In this document: positions 45,681 to 55,559 of the stretch, piece by piece
Position numbering within the stretch: position 1 is the first letter of the stretch
Layout of the letters: each line of letters opens with the position of its first letter
Assembly (NCBI RefSeq): GCF_000023825.1
Contig: NC_013061.1
Coordinates: forward strand, 2,914,001 to 2,978,000
Direction of reading: 5' to 3'
Source of the DNA: Pedobacter heparinus DSM 2366
Lineage (GTDB): Bacteria > Bacteroidota > Bacteroidia > Sphingobacteriales > Sphingobacteriaceae
Length of the DNA stretch: 64,000 nt
Program-made: the position numbers and the translations under genes
The notes under the pieces: model-generated
The model's input: only the letters and a program-made list of their open reading frames with translations
Databases searched by the model: none
What the model was told of the DNA's origin: nothing

Positions 45681-46942
45681 CTGTTCCAGTAATTGAGCTG
45701 GTTGATAAGTTTTAAACGATTGATATCTGTTTGTCTGAACTGATTTTGTGCGGCCATATAATTGTTGATGGCAATCACCAGATCTGCAATTTTTACATCG
45801 CCGGTACGCAATAATTTCAGGTCAACTTCTACCAGGCTCCTGGCAAATTTGATCTGGTCTTTTATTTGTACATATAAGCCTTCTGTTGCTGTAATCTGCT
45901 GGTAAAGCATATCTATCTGCTGCCGATGCTGGTTTATAAAGAAATCCCGGTATGCAGTGGTCGTTTGCGCCTGTAAATTCAGCTTGTCCAGCTGTATTTT
46001 CTTTTGCCGTCCGTCGTAAATAGGAACCGATAAGGTAAAACCGGCACTTGTGCCAAAGTTCTTATAAGGCTGCAGCAGAAAAGAAGAATTGTACCCTCCA
46101 TTTATATAAACACTTGCTTTTGGCAGGTAATTGAGTACTACAGCTTTACGCTCATTGCTATTTTTAGCACTATCGATAGCAAAACCCTGCATAAAAAAAG
46201 GATGGTTTGTTAATGTATTTCCTTCAAATCTGAATACAGGTTCTTTTAACATGACCGTACTGGTATCTTTAATCCCGGTTAAATAATTCAGTGCCGCGTA
46301 ATCGTTTTTGAACTGCAGTTCGGCCTGCTTTAGCTGCAATTGCTGCTGCTTTAGTGTAACCAGAAAGGTCAGGTAATCCGTTTGGCGATAGGCATTTGAC
46401 CGGGTAAGCTGTTTTAACAGCACTTCTTCCCTGTCCAGCAAATTACAAACGTCGAGGTTAAACATCACCTGTTGCTGACTGGCATAGGCATTAATATACT
46501 GCTCTGCTATAGTCTTACCCAAATCCAGTTCCGACCGTTTAGCAACATACTTTATGGAATCCATTTGCAACAGCAATTGCTGCTGTCCATTTGTTTTAAG
46601 CCCTTTATTGATCAGGTTATAATTTGCCGTAAGCAAGGCATCAAATGTATGTGCATTGGTTAAAGCTTCATCATAACCATAACCGTTGATCACCGGAGCA
46701 TATAAACCGGTTGAACTTGCCGTTACCTGGGGAAGATATCCGGCCCTTAACCGGAGACTGTCGATCTTAGTCATCAGCAACTGGTTTTTAAAGTCCCGGC
46801 TAACCGGATTTAGTGTTAGGGCCTGCTGAATAAAAAAGTTAAGGTCCCTGGATAGCTCACCAGAACTTTGCGCTGCTGCCGCTAAAGAAAAAAAACAGAT
46901 CAATAGCAGAATAAGGTACCGCATTTTTTTAAAATGTTCCAT
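45677..46942 (-). CDS. TolC-family outer-membrane efflux protein
   Basis: A 421-residue outer-membrane factor with a signal peptide (ending LAAAAQ) and the long helical repeats of the OEP family in two halves. The start could be ATG 46942, overlapping the PAP2 gene by 14 bases, or ATG 46924, just after its stop; the latter gives a more regular signal peptide. It is the exit duct of the tripartite pump formed with the next two genes. Confidence 0.9.
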   Translation of the reverse strand: MEHFKKMRYLILLLICFFSLAAAAQSSGELSRDLNFFIQQALTLNPVSRDFKNQLLMTKIDSLRLRAGYLPQVTASSTGLYAPVINGYGYDEALTNAHTFDALLTANYNLINKGLKTNGQQQLLLQMDSIKYVAKRSELDLGKTIAEQYINAYASQQQVMFNLDVCNLLDREEVLLKQLTRSNAYRQTDYLTFLVTLKQQQLQLKQAELQFKNDYAALNYLTGIKDTSTVMLKEPVFRFEGNTLTNHPFFMQGFAIDSAKNSNERKAVVLNYLPKASVYINGGYNSSFLLQPYKNFGTSAGFTLSVPIYDGRQKKIQLDKLNLQAQTTTAYRDFFINQHRQQIDMLYQQITATEGLYVQIKDQIKFARSLVEVDLKLLRTGDVKIADLVIAINNYMAAQNQFRQTDINRLKLINQLNYWNR

Positions 46943-47735
46943 TCAATGAGAGTCCAATACTATGTTGCTGATAGGAAGGTACAACATTATACTGCAAAGT
47001 ACTTTTACCGAGCACCAGTCTTTTTAACTTGGGATAAACTAAATAAGCTATTTTGGCAGACAGAATACCAACACCAGCCCCCGCTACTACGTCACTAAAC
47101 CAATGTTTATTGTTATACATCCTGAGTGTTCCGGTAGCCGTTGCCACCGCATAACCAGCCACACCATACCAGGACGAAATATCTTTATATTCCTGCTTTA
47201 AAAACTCGGCCGCGGCAAAAGCATTGGCGGTATGTCCTGAAGGGAAAGAATTAAAACCAGAGCCATCTGGGCGTTCTCTATGTGTGGCACGCTTTAAGAT
47301 AGAAACAGAACCGCCCATAATGGCGGAAGACAATACGTATATACCTGTAGCATCCAGCAAGCTGTGTTTTCCTTTTATGCCAGCCAGATTTAACCCGTAA
47401 ACAGCCACTGCCGGGGCAAACTGCATATAATCGTCTGCATGCGCAGCAAATAAGGGATGGTCTTCCTGTAACTCATTTCTGGTGCTATAATCCAGCCTCC
47501 GGATCAGGTTATCTCCGGCAAGTGTAATTACACCATAGCCAATAAATGCTGCCGGAATTATAAAAGGAGTAAAACCTGGCTTATAGGGTTCCATACCCGT
47601 ATACTTATAGCTGTTTGGCATTGCTGTCAACAATAAAGTATCCTGTAGCTGCGCCATACAAAAAACAGGTAACATCAGACATAAAATGACGATAAATAGT
47701 CTCCTGTATACTGCACAATAATAAGAAGGGCACAT
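46929..47735 (-). CDS. PAP2-family membrane-associated phosphatase
   Basis: A 268-residue protein with a signal sequence and the three PAP2 phosphatase motifs in order: KRATHRERPDG, PSGHTANAF and NNKHWFSDVVAGAG, carrying the catalytic His residues. The family dephosphorylates lipid phosphates such as undecaprenyl pyrophosphate, phosphatidic acid or lipid A. It is the first gene of the efflux operon and overlaps TolC, an unusual pairing that suggests a link to envelope homeostasis. Confidence 0.88.
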   Translation of the reverse strand: MCPSYYCAVYRRLFIVILCLMLPVFCMAQLQDTLLLTAMPNSYKYTGMEPYKPGFTPFIIPAAFIGYGVITLAGDNLIRRLDYSTRNELQEDHPLFAAHADDYMQFAPAVAVYGLNLAGIKGKHSLLDATGIYVLSSAIMGGSVSILKRATHRERPDGSGFNSFPSGHTANAFAAAEFLKQEYKDISSWYGVAGYAVATATGTLRMYNNKHWFSDVVAGAGVGILSAKIAYLVYPKLKRLVLGKSTLQYNVVPSYQQHSIGLSLNGTF

Positions 47736-47816
47736 GATCGTAAATTTTACACCAAATTAAAACCCAATTGTGTAGAAAATCTGTAGCGTAAAACTGGCAT
47801 CTTCTTAACCTTATCT

Positions 47817-47824
47817 TATATTTG
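47817..47824 (+). promoter_or_regulatory. -7 box of the enoyl-CoA hydratase family gene
   Basis: TATATTTG matches TAnnTTTG, 21 bases before the ATG at 47846. Confidence 0.5.
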
Positions 47825-47845
47825 GCCTGATAAAATAAGACTTAT

Positions 47846-48625
47846 ATGACTGAACCCCTGGTTTTGTATACGGTAAGCCAGCGTATAGCTACCATATCTA
47901 TTAACCGACCCGAAAAACGCAATGCATTAAATTCCGAGCTGGTAGCCCGGCTGACCGCTGCATTTGTAAGGGCATCGGAAGATCCTGCAGTTAAGGTGGT
48001 CATTTTAAAAGCCAATGGCACTACCTTTAGCGCGGGGGCCGATCTGGCTTACCTTCAGCAGCTTCAGCAAAACAGCTACGAGGAAAACCTGGCCGATTCT
48101 GAAAATTTAAAACGCCTGTTTACCACCATTTATTACCTGCCCAAAGTAGTGATTGCCCAGGTTGAAGGTCATGCCATTGCGGGCGGATGCGGTTTGGCAA
48201 CGGTATGCGATATTGTATTTGCCGTGCCTGAAGCCAGCTTTGGCTATACCGAAGTAAAACTTGGTTTTGTACCAGCAATTGTAGCCTGTTTTTTATTGCG
48301 CAAAACCAGCGAAACCATCGCCAAAAAATTGTTGCTTACCGGAATTCTGTTTACTGCTGAAGAGGCTTTAAGCTATGGACTCATCACTTTTGTAACAAAG
48401 AAAGAAGAGATCAGTCTTAATGTAAACAATTTTGCATTAAGTTTGTGCAATGAAGCTTCTGCTAATTCGTTAATGGTAACTAAACAGCTGATCGGGCAGA
48501 CCACAAATCCGGAACTCGATAATTGTCTGGCCGCGGCCGTACAGCTCAATGCCAGCGTTAGGGAAACTGAAGATTTTAAAAAAGGTGTTGCTGCCTTTAT
48601 CAGCAAAGAAAAAATTAACTGGTAA
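47846..48625 (+). CDS. enoyl-CoA hydratase/isomerase family, methylglutaconyl-CoA hydratase-like
   Basis: A 259-residue crotonase-fold enzyme. The CoA/oxyanion regions FSAGADLAYL and GHAIAGGCGLATVCDI are present. In the second motif the first catalytic Glu of classical enoyl-CoA hydratase is replaced by Gly (GGCG), while the other Glu is kept in YTEVKLGFVPAIVA. That pattern is typical of methylglutaconyl-CoA hydratase of leucine breakdown, hence the tentative call. No other leucine-degradation genes are in the window. Confidence 0.85.
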   Translation: MTEPLVLYTVSQRIATISINRPEKRNALNSELVARLTAAFVRASEDPAVKVVILKANGTTFSAGADLAYLQQLQQNSYEENLADSENLKRLFTTIYYLPKVVIAQVEGHAIAGGCGLATVCDIVFAVPEASFGYTEVKLGFVPAIVACFLLRKTSETIAKKLLLTGILFTAEEALSYGLITFVTKKEEISLNVNNFALSLCNEASANSLMVTKQLIGQTTNPELDNCLAAAVQLNASVRETEDFKKGVAAFISKEKINW

Positions 48626-48641
48626 AAATATTATTAAGGAT

Positions 48642-49319
48642 ATGTTTAAATCAATCAAAACAGGAGTTTTAGCCATCATTTTAATTGGTACAGCTATTAT
48701 GGCCAAAGCACAAAAAGTTATAGACTCCGGCACACTTACCTACGGTATAGAATATGTGCTGACAGATGACCAGAAAAAACAGGTAGACCCATCTGTATTA
48801 CCTTCTGAAAGTAAAGTTGATTTTAATGGAAATTTATCGAAGGTACAGATAGATATGGGTATGGCCATGCTGAAAATCATCACCGACGCTTCAGTTAAAA
48901 ATTCAGTGGTACTGGTTGATGTACCAATGATGCAAAAGCAATATGCTGCAAAATTATCTAAAGAAGAATTAGAACAACAGCGGGGTGCCTTAAAGTACAG
49001 TGATTTTAAAGCTACCGGTGAAAAACAGAACATTGCGGGCTTCAATGCCGAAAAATTCACCTACAAAGATAACAATGGTACAAACTATGAATTGTGGGCC
49101 ACTACAGAACTTAAATTACCGGCAGGTGGAAGCCCATTTGGTTTTGAAGAACTGAAAAGTACCCCCATCAAATTCCCTGATATAAAAGACGGAGTTAAAA
49201 CCATACTTACTTTAAAGGCTGTAAAGGAAGGCAAGGTAGGGCCTTTTTCTATCAACATTCCGAAAGGGTATGAAGAAAAGACCATGGCCGAGCTCAAAGC
49301 AATGCGGGGTGGTAATTAA
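48642..49319 (+). CDS. secreted protein of unknown function, DUF4412-like
   Basis: 225 residues from ATG 48642, chosen because it follows AAGGA and gives a signal peptide (to AKAQ, about residue 22); a frame opening at 48549 overlaps the upstream gene and lacks a signal. The mature part is beta-rich, with a pattern (TLTYGIEY ... DMGMAMLKIITD ... IAGFNAEKFTYK) like DUF4412 or lipoprotein-sorting-type folds that may carry hydrophobic molecules. I do not recognise a specific function. Confidence 0.7.
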   Translation: MFKSIKTGVLAIILIGTAIMAKAQKVIDSGTLTYGIEYVLTDDQKKQVDPSVLPSESKVDFNGNLSKVQIDMGMAMLKIITDASVKNSVVLVDVPMMQKQYAAKLSKEELEQQRGALKYSDFKATGEKQNIAGFNAEKFTYKDNNGTNYELWATTELKLPAGGSPFGFEELKSTPIKFPDIKDGVKTILTLKAVKEGKVGPFSINIPKGYEEKTMAELKAMRGGN

Positions 49320-49331
49320 ACCCTGAATCGA

Positions 49332-51197
49332 ATGCTGAAAAGTTTGCTCTTCTTTCTGCGCTTCTTTTTGTTTTGGCTGTTGTTCTTCTTTATAGACCGC
49401 CTGATATTTATATTCATTTACCATAGGCAACTGGCATCGGTTCCATTATCAGAAAGGCTGGCTACTTTTTACCATGCCATTCCCTTAGATTTATCTATGA
49501 CAGCTTATCTGGCTGTCATTCCACTTTTAAGCTATATTTACTGGCTGTTAAACGGCCGTAAAATTGTAGAGTTGAAATGGATAGCTGTTTACAACACCGT
49601 CCTCATTGTCATATTCAGCATTCTTGCGGTAGTTAATTTCAACATTTACCGCGAATGGGGCAGCAAGGTAAACGCAAAGGCACTTGGTTTTGCCTTTTCA
49701 TCACCCCGGGAAGCCATGGCCTCCAGTGCTTCCTCACCCATTGGCCTTTCCATCTCATTACTCATCCTGTTAATTGCACTGGGTCTGTTTCTGCAACGCT
49801 ATGTAGTATCCAGGAAACTCAGTTTTACTCAAACACCGATCTCGCTCAGGGCAATCGCTTGCCTTTTCTTAATTGCCTGTAATTTCCTGTTGATCAGAGG
49901 TGGTTTGGGTAAATCCCCTATTACGCAGAGTATGGCTTATTTTTCGAAAGACCAGGTGCTTAACCATGCGGCAGTAAATACAGAGTGGAACTTATTGTCG
50001 AGCCTGCTGGCTTCCAGAATGACGAAGACCAACCCATATATATATATGGACAAGCAACTGGCCGAACAAAATACCAAAGCACTATATACTACCGCAAAAG
50101 ATACCACCGTTAGCCTACTCAACACCAAACGCCCCAATGTGGTGCTCATAATTATTGAAAGCTTTACAGCCGATCTGACCAAGACCCTTGGCGATGAAGA
50201 CGGGATAACTCCGCATTTTGATACATTAATGCACAAGGGTGTGCTTTTCAGTCAGATCTACTCTCCAGGTAGCCGTACCGATAAAGGTCTGATGGCAGCA
50301 CTGGCAGGCTTCCCTACACTTGCCGCAGGCAGTATTGTAAAATGGCCTGAAAAAATGCAGAAGATTCCCGCTATCTCGCAGGTGCTCTTTAAAAATGGTT
50401 ACCATACCTCTTTCTTTTATGGTGGGGAGTCGGAATTCGACAATTACAAAGCCTTTATCCTGAGCCACGATTACCAAAAGCTGGTAGACAAGAACAGCTT
50501 CAAAGGCAATGAAATGAAATCGCCCTGGGGCAAGTACGATGAGCTGGTATTTGCAAGGCAGCTTGCCGATTTAAACCGTGAGCAGCAGCCCTTCTTTTCT
50601 ACCCTGCTTACCCTTACCAATCATGAGCCATATACTTTACCGGGTACACCTAAATTTGGCAATACGGATAATGTAGCAAAGTTTAAAAGCACAGCTTATT
50701 ATACCGATTCCTGCATCAATGCCTATTTGACAACGGCCAAAAAGCAGACCTGGTACAAAAACACCCTTTTTATATTTGTAGCCGACCATGGGCATGTATT
50801 GCCAAAAAACAGGCAGGACATTGCTGTACCGCAGCGTTATCACATTCCACTCCTGTTTTACGGAGAGGTAATCAAAAATGAATTTAAAGGTAAAAGGTTT
50901 GACCGGATAGGTAGCCAGACAGATATTGCAGCCACCTTACTGGCCCAGCTTAACCTGCCTGCAACTACGTTTACCTGGAGCAAAAACCTGTTAAACCCTT
51001 ATACCAAACCATTTGCTTTTTTTAGCTGGGACAACGGAATGGGTTTTATTGATAACCAGCAATGTGTTACCTTTGATAATGTAGGCAAAATGATATTGTA
51101 CAACAGCAATGCGGCCGATAAAGCACAAACAGCAAAAACCCTTGATCATGCAAAAGCATATCTCCAAAATGTATATCGTCAATTTATAGAACTTTAA
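49332..51197 (+). CDS. LTA-synthase-like sulfatase-fold membrane enzyme
   Basis: A 621-residue protein: five membrane helices (roughly 1-30, 52-72, 83-102, 138-156 and 172-190) and a large periplasmic alkaline-phosphatase/sulfatase-fold domain (about 265-610). Glu276 (IIESF) and Thr316 in SRTDKGL match the metal ligand and the catalytic Thr of lipoteichoic acid synthase, and ADHGH supplies other ligands. In Gram-negative bacteria relatives transfer phosphoglycerol or phosphoethanolamine to envelope glycans or lipids. The acceptor here is unknown. It is followed four bases later by the peptidase gene. Confidence 0.9.
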   Translation: MLKSLLFFLRFFLFWLLFFFIDRLIFIFIYHRQLASVPLSERLATFYHAIPLDLSMTAYLAVIPLLSYIYWLLNGRKIVELKWIAVYNTVLIVIFSILAVVNFNIYREWGSKVNAKALGFAFSSPREAMASSASSPIGLSISLLILLIALGLFLQRYVVSRKLSFTQTPISLRAIACLFLIACNFLLIRGGLGKSPITQSMAYFSKDQVLNHAAVNTEWNLLSSLLASRMTKTNPYIYMDKQLAEQNTKALYTTAKDTTVSLLNTKRPNVVLIIIESFTADLTKTLGDEDGITPHFDTLMHKGVLFSQIYSPGSRTDKGLMAALAGFPTLAAGSIVKWPEKMQKIPAISQVLFKNGYHTSFFYGGESEFDNYKAFILSHDYQKLVDKNSFKGNEMKSPWGKYDELVFARQLADLNREQQPFFSTLLTLTNHEPYTLPGTPKFGNTDNVAKFKSTAYYTDSCINAYLTTAKKQTWYKNTLFIFVADHGHVLPKNRQDIAVPQRYHIPLLFYGEVIKNEFKGKRFDRIGSQTDIAATLLAQLNLPATTFTWSKNLLNPYTKPFAFFSWDNGMGFIDNQQCVTFDNVGKMILYNSNAADKAQTAKTLDHAKAYLQNVYRQFIEL

Positions 51198-51201
51198 TAA
51201 A

Positions 51202-53379
51202 ATGAATTTCAGAAACATCGTGTTTAAACTAGCGCTGGCCCTGTTAATTGGCTTTTGCAGTAAAACCCATGCACAAAATAGACCTGAACTTAAGTGGACT
51301 AAAGATGGGAATGCGTATTACCAGTTTACGGATGGGGAGCTGGTATCCATTTCACTGGCCCAGAATGAACGTAAAACCATTATAAGCCGCGATTTGCTTT
51401 ATACCTCTGGCCAGCATACCATCGGCAGAATTAAAGATTTTTTCTTTTCTGAAGATGGCAGCAAAGTGCTCATTTACACCAATAGCAAAAAAGTTTGGCG
51501 GTATGAAACCCGTGGCGATTATTTTGTGGCCGATTTAAAAGCAAATACAATTACACAGGTTGGAAAAGATAAACCCGCATCATCACTCATGTTTGCAAAA
51601 TTCTCGCCCGATGGCAATAAAGTTGCCTATGTTAGTAAACACAATCTGTATGTAGACGATCTGATGGCCAAAAGTACCAAAGCACTAACTACCGACGGAA
51701 CAGAACGCCTGATCAATGGTACATTCGATTGGGTATATGAAGAAGAATTCGACTGCCGGGATGGTTTCAGGTGGAGTCCAGACGGACAATCTATCGCCTA
51801 TTGGCAAATTGATGCCACAAAAATCAAAAACTTTCTGATGATAGACAATACAGATTCTATCTATCCTTTTACCATACCTGTAGAATATCCTAAAGTAGGT
51901 GAAGACCCGTCTTCCTGTAAGGTTGGTGTAGTAAATATTGCCTCAGCGCAAACCAAATGGCTCAATATTCCCGGTGATGCGATCCAAAACTACATCCCAA
52001 GAATGGGTTGGATACCTGGTTCCAACGAAGTCATTTTACAGCAGCTAAACAGGGAGCAAAATGTAAGCAAGCTATTTGTAGCCAATGCGGCTACAGGTGT
52101 AGCCCAGAACATCCTTACCGAAACAGATCAGGCCTGGATAGATGCGGCCGATGAAAACTGGGAATGGGTGAATGAAAACAAGGAGTTCATCTGGATGAGC
52201 GAAAAAGACGGGTGGCGCCACGCCTACCGCATCAGTAAAGACGGGAAAAGGCAGACCCTGATCACCAAAGGCGATTTCGATGTTATTGAAAAATCATTGG
52301 TTGACGAGAAAAACAACTCCCTTTATTATATGGCATCTCCGGGTAATGCCACACAAAAATACCTGTACAAAACAAAATTAAGCGGTGGGTCAAAGCCGGA
52401 AATGGTCACCCCTTCTATCCTGCCGGGCACCCATAATTACGACATCTCTCCAAATGGCATTTATGCCCGTCATACCTATACCACTGCCTCTGTGCCCTTA
52501 ATTACCGAATGGATGAAGCTGACTACCTTAAATCCACTAACCATGGATGGCAGTATCACCAATCAGTTAGGCCGAATAAGACCACCTAAAAATAAGGTAG
52601 AATTTTTTAAGGTAACTACCGAAGATGGGATAGAACTGGATGGCTGGATGAAAAAACCTGATAATTTTGATCAGACCAAAAAATATCCTGTTGTATTTTA
52701 TGTATATGGCGAACCGGCCTCACAAACAGTTAAAGATGAGTTTGGTACAGGCATTAACCGGCTATATGCAGGTGATATGCCAAAAGACGGCTATATCTAT
52801 ATCTCCGTAGAAAACAGGGGTGCACCAGCACCCAAAGGACGTGAATGGCGTAAAAGCATTTACAAAAACATTGGTTTGCTGAACATCCGTGATCAGGCAA
52901 TGGCTGCTAAAAAGATTTTACAATGGCCATTTGTTGATAAAGACCGCGTGGCCGTTTGGGGCTGGAGCGGTGGTGGTTCATCTACCCTAAACCTGATGTT
53001 CCAATATCCTGAAATTTATAAAACAGGCATAGCTATTGCCGCAGTGGCCAACCAGCTCACTTACGATAACATTTATCAGGAACGTTATATGGGTTCTCCT
53101 TTAAAAACAAAAGAGGCATACATTAAAGGTTCACCGGTTACTTATGCCAAAAACCTTCAGGGAAACCTGCTGTACATCCATGGTACAGGTGATGACAATG
53201 TCCACTATCAGAATGCAGAAATGCTGATCAATGAACTGATCAGAAACAAAAAAGTGTTTCAACTGATGTCGTACCCCAACCGCACACACAGCATTAACGA
53301 GGGCGAAAACACCTCAGCGCACCTTGCATTAACCTATACAGAGTTTTTAAGGCGTAACTGTCCTCCCGGAGGGAGATAA
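51202..53379 (+). CDS. dipeptidyl-peptidase IV-type serine peptidase (S9)
   Basis: A 725-residue secreted peptidase with a signal peptide (to about residue 24, HAQ). An eight-bladed DPPIV_N propeller (about 90-450) contains the YEEEF motif that grips the free N-terminus of the substrate. The alpha/beta-hydrolase domain has catalytic Ser589 in GWSGGGSST, Asp in GTGDDNVH and His in NRTHSI. It removes X-Pro or X-Ala dipeptides in the periplasm. The start lies four bases after the previous stop, so it is probably in one transcript with the LTA-synthase-like gene. Confidence 0.95.
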   Translation: MNFRNIVFKLALALLIGFCSKTHAQNRPELKWTKDGNAYYQFTDGELVSISLAQNERKTIISRDLLYTSGQHTIGRIKDFFFSEDGSKVLIYTNSKKVWRYETRGDYFVADLKANTITQVGKDKPASSLMFAKFSPDGNKVAYVSKHNLYVDDLMAKSTKALTTDGTERLINGTFDWVYEEEFDCRDGFRWSPDGQSIAYWQIDATKIKNFLMIDNTDSIYPFTIPVEYPKVGEDPSSCKVGVVNIASAQTKWLNIPGDAIQNYIPRMGWIPGSNEVILQQLNREQNVSKLFVANAATGVAQNILTETDQAWIDAADENWEWVNENKEFIWMSEKDGWRHAYRISKDGKRQTLITKGDFDVIEKSLVDEKNNSLYYMASPGNATQKYLYKTKLSGGSKPEMVTPSILPGTHNYDISPNGIYARHTYTTASVPLITEWMKLTTLNPLTMDGSITNQLGRIRPPKNKVEFFKVTTEDGIELDGWMKKPDNFDQTKKYPVVFYVYGEPASQTVKDEFGTGINRLYAGDMPKDGYIYISVENRGAPAPKGREWRKSIYKNIGLLNIRDQAMAAKKILQWPFVDKDRVAVWGWSGGGSSTLNLMFQYPEIYKTGIAIAAVANQLTYDNIYQERYMGSPLKTKEAYIKGSPVTYAKNLQGNLLYIHGTGDDNVHYQNAEMLINELIRNKKVFQLMSYPNRTHSINEGENTSAHLALTYTEFLRRNCPPGGR

Positions 53380-53416
53380 TCAAATAGAAACCTTATTTTT
53401 TTTATTTTTACCCAGT

Positions 53417-54286
53417 ATGATTTTTCTTGAAAACGAACAAATTTGCACTTCAATTGCAAGTAAGGGTGCCGAATTACAAAGCTTAAAAAGCAAAAAAAAC
53501 AATGTAAATTACCTTTGGAATGGTAATCCTGAATACTGGGGTAAGTTCAGTCCGGTGCTGTTCCCAATTGTAGGAGGATTAAAGAACAATACTTATTACT
53601 TTGAGGGTAAGGAATATCAGTTGCCCAGACATGGTTTTGCCAGGGACAAAGATTTCCAGGTAAAGCAGCTAAGTGCTACAGAAGCCTTGCTTACACTTTC
53701 TGATGATGAAGAAAGCCTGAAGGTTTATCCTTTCAGATTTGTGCTACAGCTGCGTTATCAACTTTCAGACAGGGCAATTTCCTGTACTTATGAGGTGTTA
53801 AACCCCGATAATGAAAAGTCAATGTTGTTTTCCATTGGTGGCCATCCGGCATTTGCGACATCAACGGAAGGCGGTTTAAAGTATACCGACTACTTTTTGC
53901 AGTTTAACAAGGATACCGAACTGGTGTACCATAAAGTTAAACATGACCTGATTGACAGTGAAACTGCGGTTATTGAATTAAAAGAAGGAAAACTGCCATT
54001 AAATCATGCGCTTTTTTACGACGATGCACTGGTACTTAAAACTTTAAAAAGCGACTGCATTACCCTGCACAACCATAAAAACAAAAACGGGATCCATTTC
54101 AGGTTCAAAAATTTTCCTTTCTTCGGGATTTGGGCAGCAAAAAATGCCGATTTTGTTTGCCTGGAGCCCTGGTGTGGCCTGGCGGATGGCACAGCTCATG
54201 ACCAGCACATTGAACATAAAGAAGGCATAGTTACTTTAGGCCCAAACGAAACTTTTGTCCGTAAATGGGAAGTAGAATGTTTTTAA
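53417..54286 (+). CDS. aldose 1-epimerase-like protein (LacX type)
   Basis: A 289-residue galactose-mutarotase-fold protein of the LacX/YeaD kind. Beta-strand elements include ASKGAELQSLK, LFPIVGG, LPRHGFARDK and GGHPAF, with His residues of the mutarotase active site, and LEPWCGLADG near the end. It may interconvert sugar anomers, but members of this subgroup are poorly characterised. It overlaps the convergent kinase gene by four bases. Confidence 0.88.
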   Translation: MIFLENEQICTSIASKGAELQSLKSKKNNVNYLWNGNPEYWGKFSPVLFPIVGGLKNNTYYFEGKEYQLPRHGFARDKDFQVKQLSATEALLTLSDDEESLKVYPFRFVLQLRYQLSDRAISCTYEVLNPDNEKSMLFSIGGHPAFATSTEGGLKYTDYFLQFNKDTELVYHKVKHDLIDSETAVIELKEGKLPLNHALFYDDALVLKTLKSDCITLHNHKNKNGIHFRFKNFPFFGIWAAKNADFVCLEPWCGLADGTAHDQHIEHKEGIVTLGPNETFVRKWEVECF

Positions 54287-55479
54287 TTTGTGCGCAAAGG
54301 GAGTTCAACGCTAAATTTAGCACCTGAACCCTTTCCTGCACTTTCGGCAAAGATCCGGCCGCCATGGGCTTCAACCAGGGTTTTAACGATAGAAAGTCCA
54401 AGACCGGTAGAATGCTCACCGGCTGTAGGTCTCGCACTTAATCGGGTAAAACGCTGGAACAATTGTTTTTTATCTTCAGCAGTTAAGCCCTGCCCCTCAT
54501 CTTCAACTTCTATCAGTACATGATTGGGGAATGTTTTTACACGGACATAAATGTTGGTATTGAGTGGTGAATACTTGATGGCATTGTTGACCAGGTTATC
54601 TATCACTTCGTTCAGTTTCCCCTCATCACCAGTCGCCATTACATCCATCTCCGAACTGAAATGTATGGTCTGGCCTTTTCTTTCTGCCAAAGGCAGGTTC
54701 ATGGATACTACATTACTGACCAGAAAGGAAACATTGAGTTTCATCATCAGCAAATGGACCTGATCGGATTCCATACTGCCCGATTGCAACAGTTCATCTA
54801 TGATGCGGACCATATTTAAACTTGCAACTTTAATCTGATCGCACATGGTATCTACCATCTCCGGATTATTTTTCTTCATTTTGATCAGATCTGCACGAAC
54901 CGGAATGGTGGTTAAGGGATTTTTAAGATCGTGTGCCGTTGTATTTAATATTTGTTGCTGTCTTGCAGCCGATAGCTTAGAAGTTAACCTGAGCTCAATA
55001 TTGTGCATCACAATGTCCCTGATGTCCCTTAAAATTTCCGAATCCTCCCTGCTCATTTTTCTGGGTTCTTTACTGATCACACAGAAAGCCCCAAGGTTAT
55101 AGCCGTCCCTGGTTTTAAGTGGGTAGGCCGCATAGAACCTTAATCCAAAAGTCCCCGTTACCAGGCGGTGCCCCATAGTCCTTGGGTCAGCAGCTGCATT
55201 TTCGACCAGATAAAGATCCTCCGCCAATACAGCAGAATCACACAAGCCCTCTTCACGGTCTATTTGCCGGGTTTCCAGACCATACTTTGATTTAAACCAA
55301 ATTCTCTCTTTGTCTACCAGTAATATAATGGCTATGGGTACTTTAAGCAGGTTTGCCGCCAGTCGGGTCAATTTATCAAATGGTACCTCCGGAGGCGTAT
55401 CCAGCAGATCGTAATTGTACAGTGTTTTAATCCTTTCGTCTTCAACCGAAACCAGATCCTGAGCTGTATGCGTAACCAT
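54283..55479 (-). CDS. GAF-domain sensor histidine kinase
   Basis: A 398-residue soluble kinase. A GAF domain (about 25-165, with KSKYGLETRQIDREEGLCDSA-type motif) precedes HisKA (phospho-His in TAHDLKNPLTT, about 183) and a HATPase (about 280-395; NLVNNAIKYSP, EDEGQGL, STGLGLSIV). No membrane segments and no receiver. The GAF motif with RIWFKSKYGL is widespread in kinases of this phylum and in phytochrome-like families. No partner regulator nearby. Confidence 0.92.
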   Translation of the reverse strand: MVTHTAQDLVSVEDERIKTLYNYDLLDTPPEVPFDKLTRLAANLLKVPIAIILLVDKERIWFKSKYGLETRQIDREEGLCDSAVLAEDLYLVENAAADPRTMGHRLVTGTFGLRFYAAYPLKTRDGYNLGAFCVISKEPRKMSREDSEILRDIRDIVMHNIELRLTSKLSAARQQQILNTTAHDLKNPLTTIPVRADLIKMKKNNPEMVDTMCDQIKVASLNMVRIIDELLQSGSMESDQVHLLMMKLNVSFLVSNVVSMNLPLAERKGQTIHFSSEMDVMATGDEGKLNEVIDNLVNNAIKYSPLNTNIYVRVKTFPNHVLIEVEDEGQGLTAEDKKQLFQRFTRLSARPTAGEHSTGLGLSIVKTLVEAHGGRIFAESAGKGSGAKFSVELPLRTN

Positions 55480-55559
55480 TATGATTAACTTTAAGAGATT
55501 AATTAATAGAGATTTTATAAAGTTAACATAGTTCTAGCGGAAAACAAAGTATAATGACT

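Noticed and set aside
53360..53379. CCTCCCGGAGG palindrome at the end of the DPP-IV-type gene
   Set aside because: It is part of the final codons and its loop would be too short to form a hairpin.
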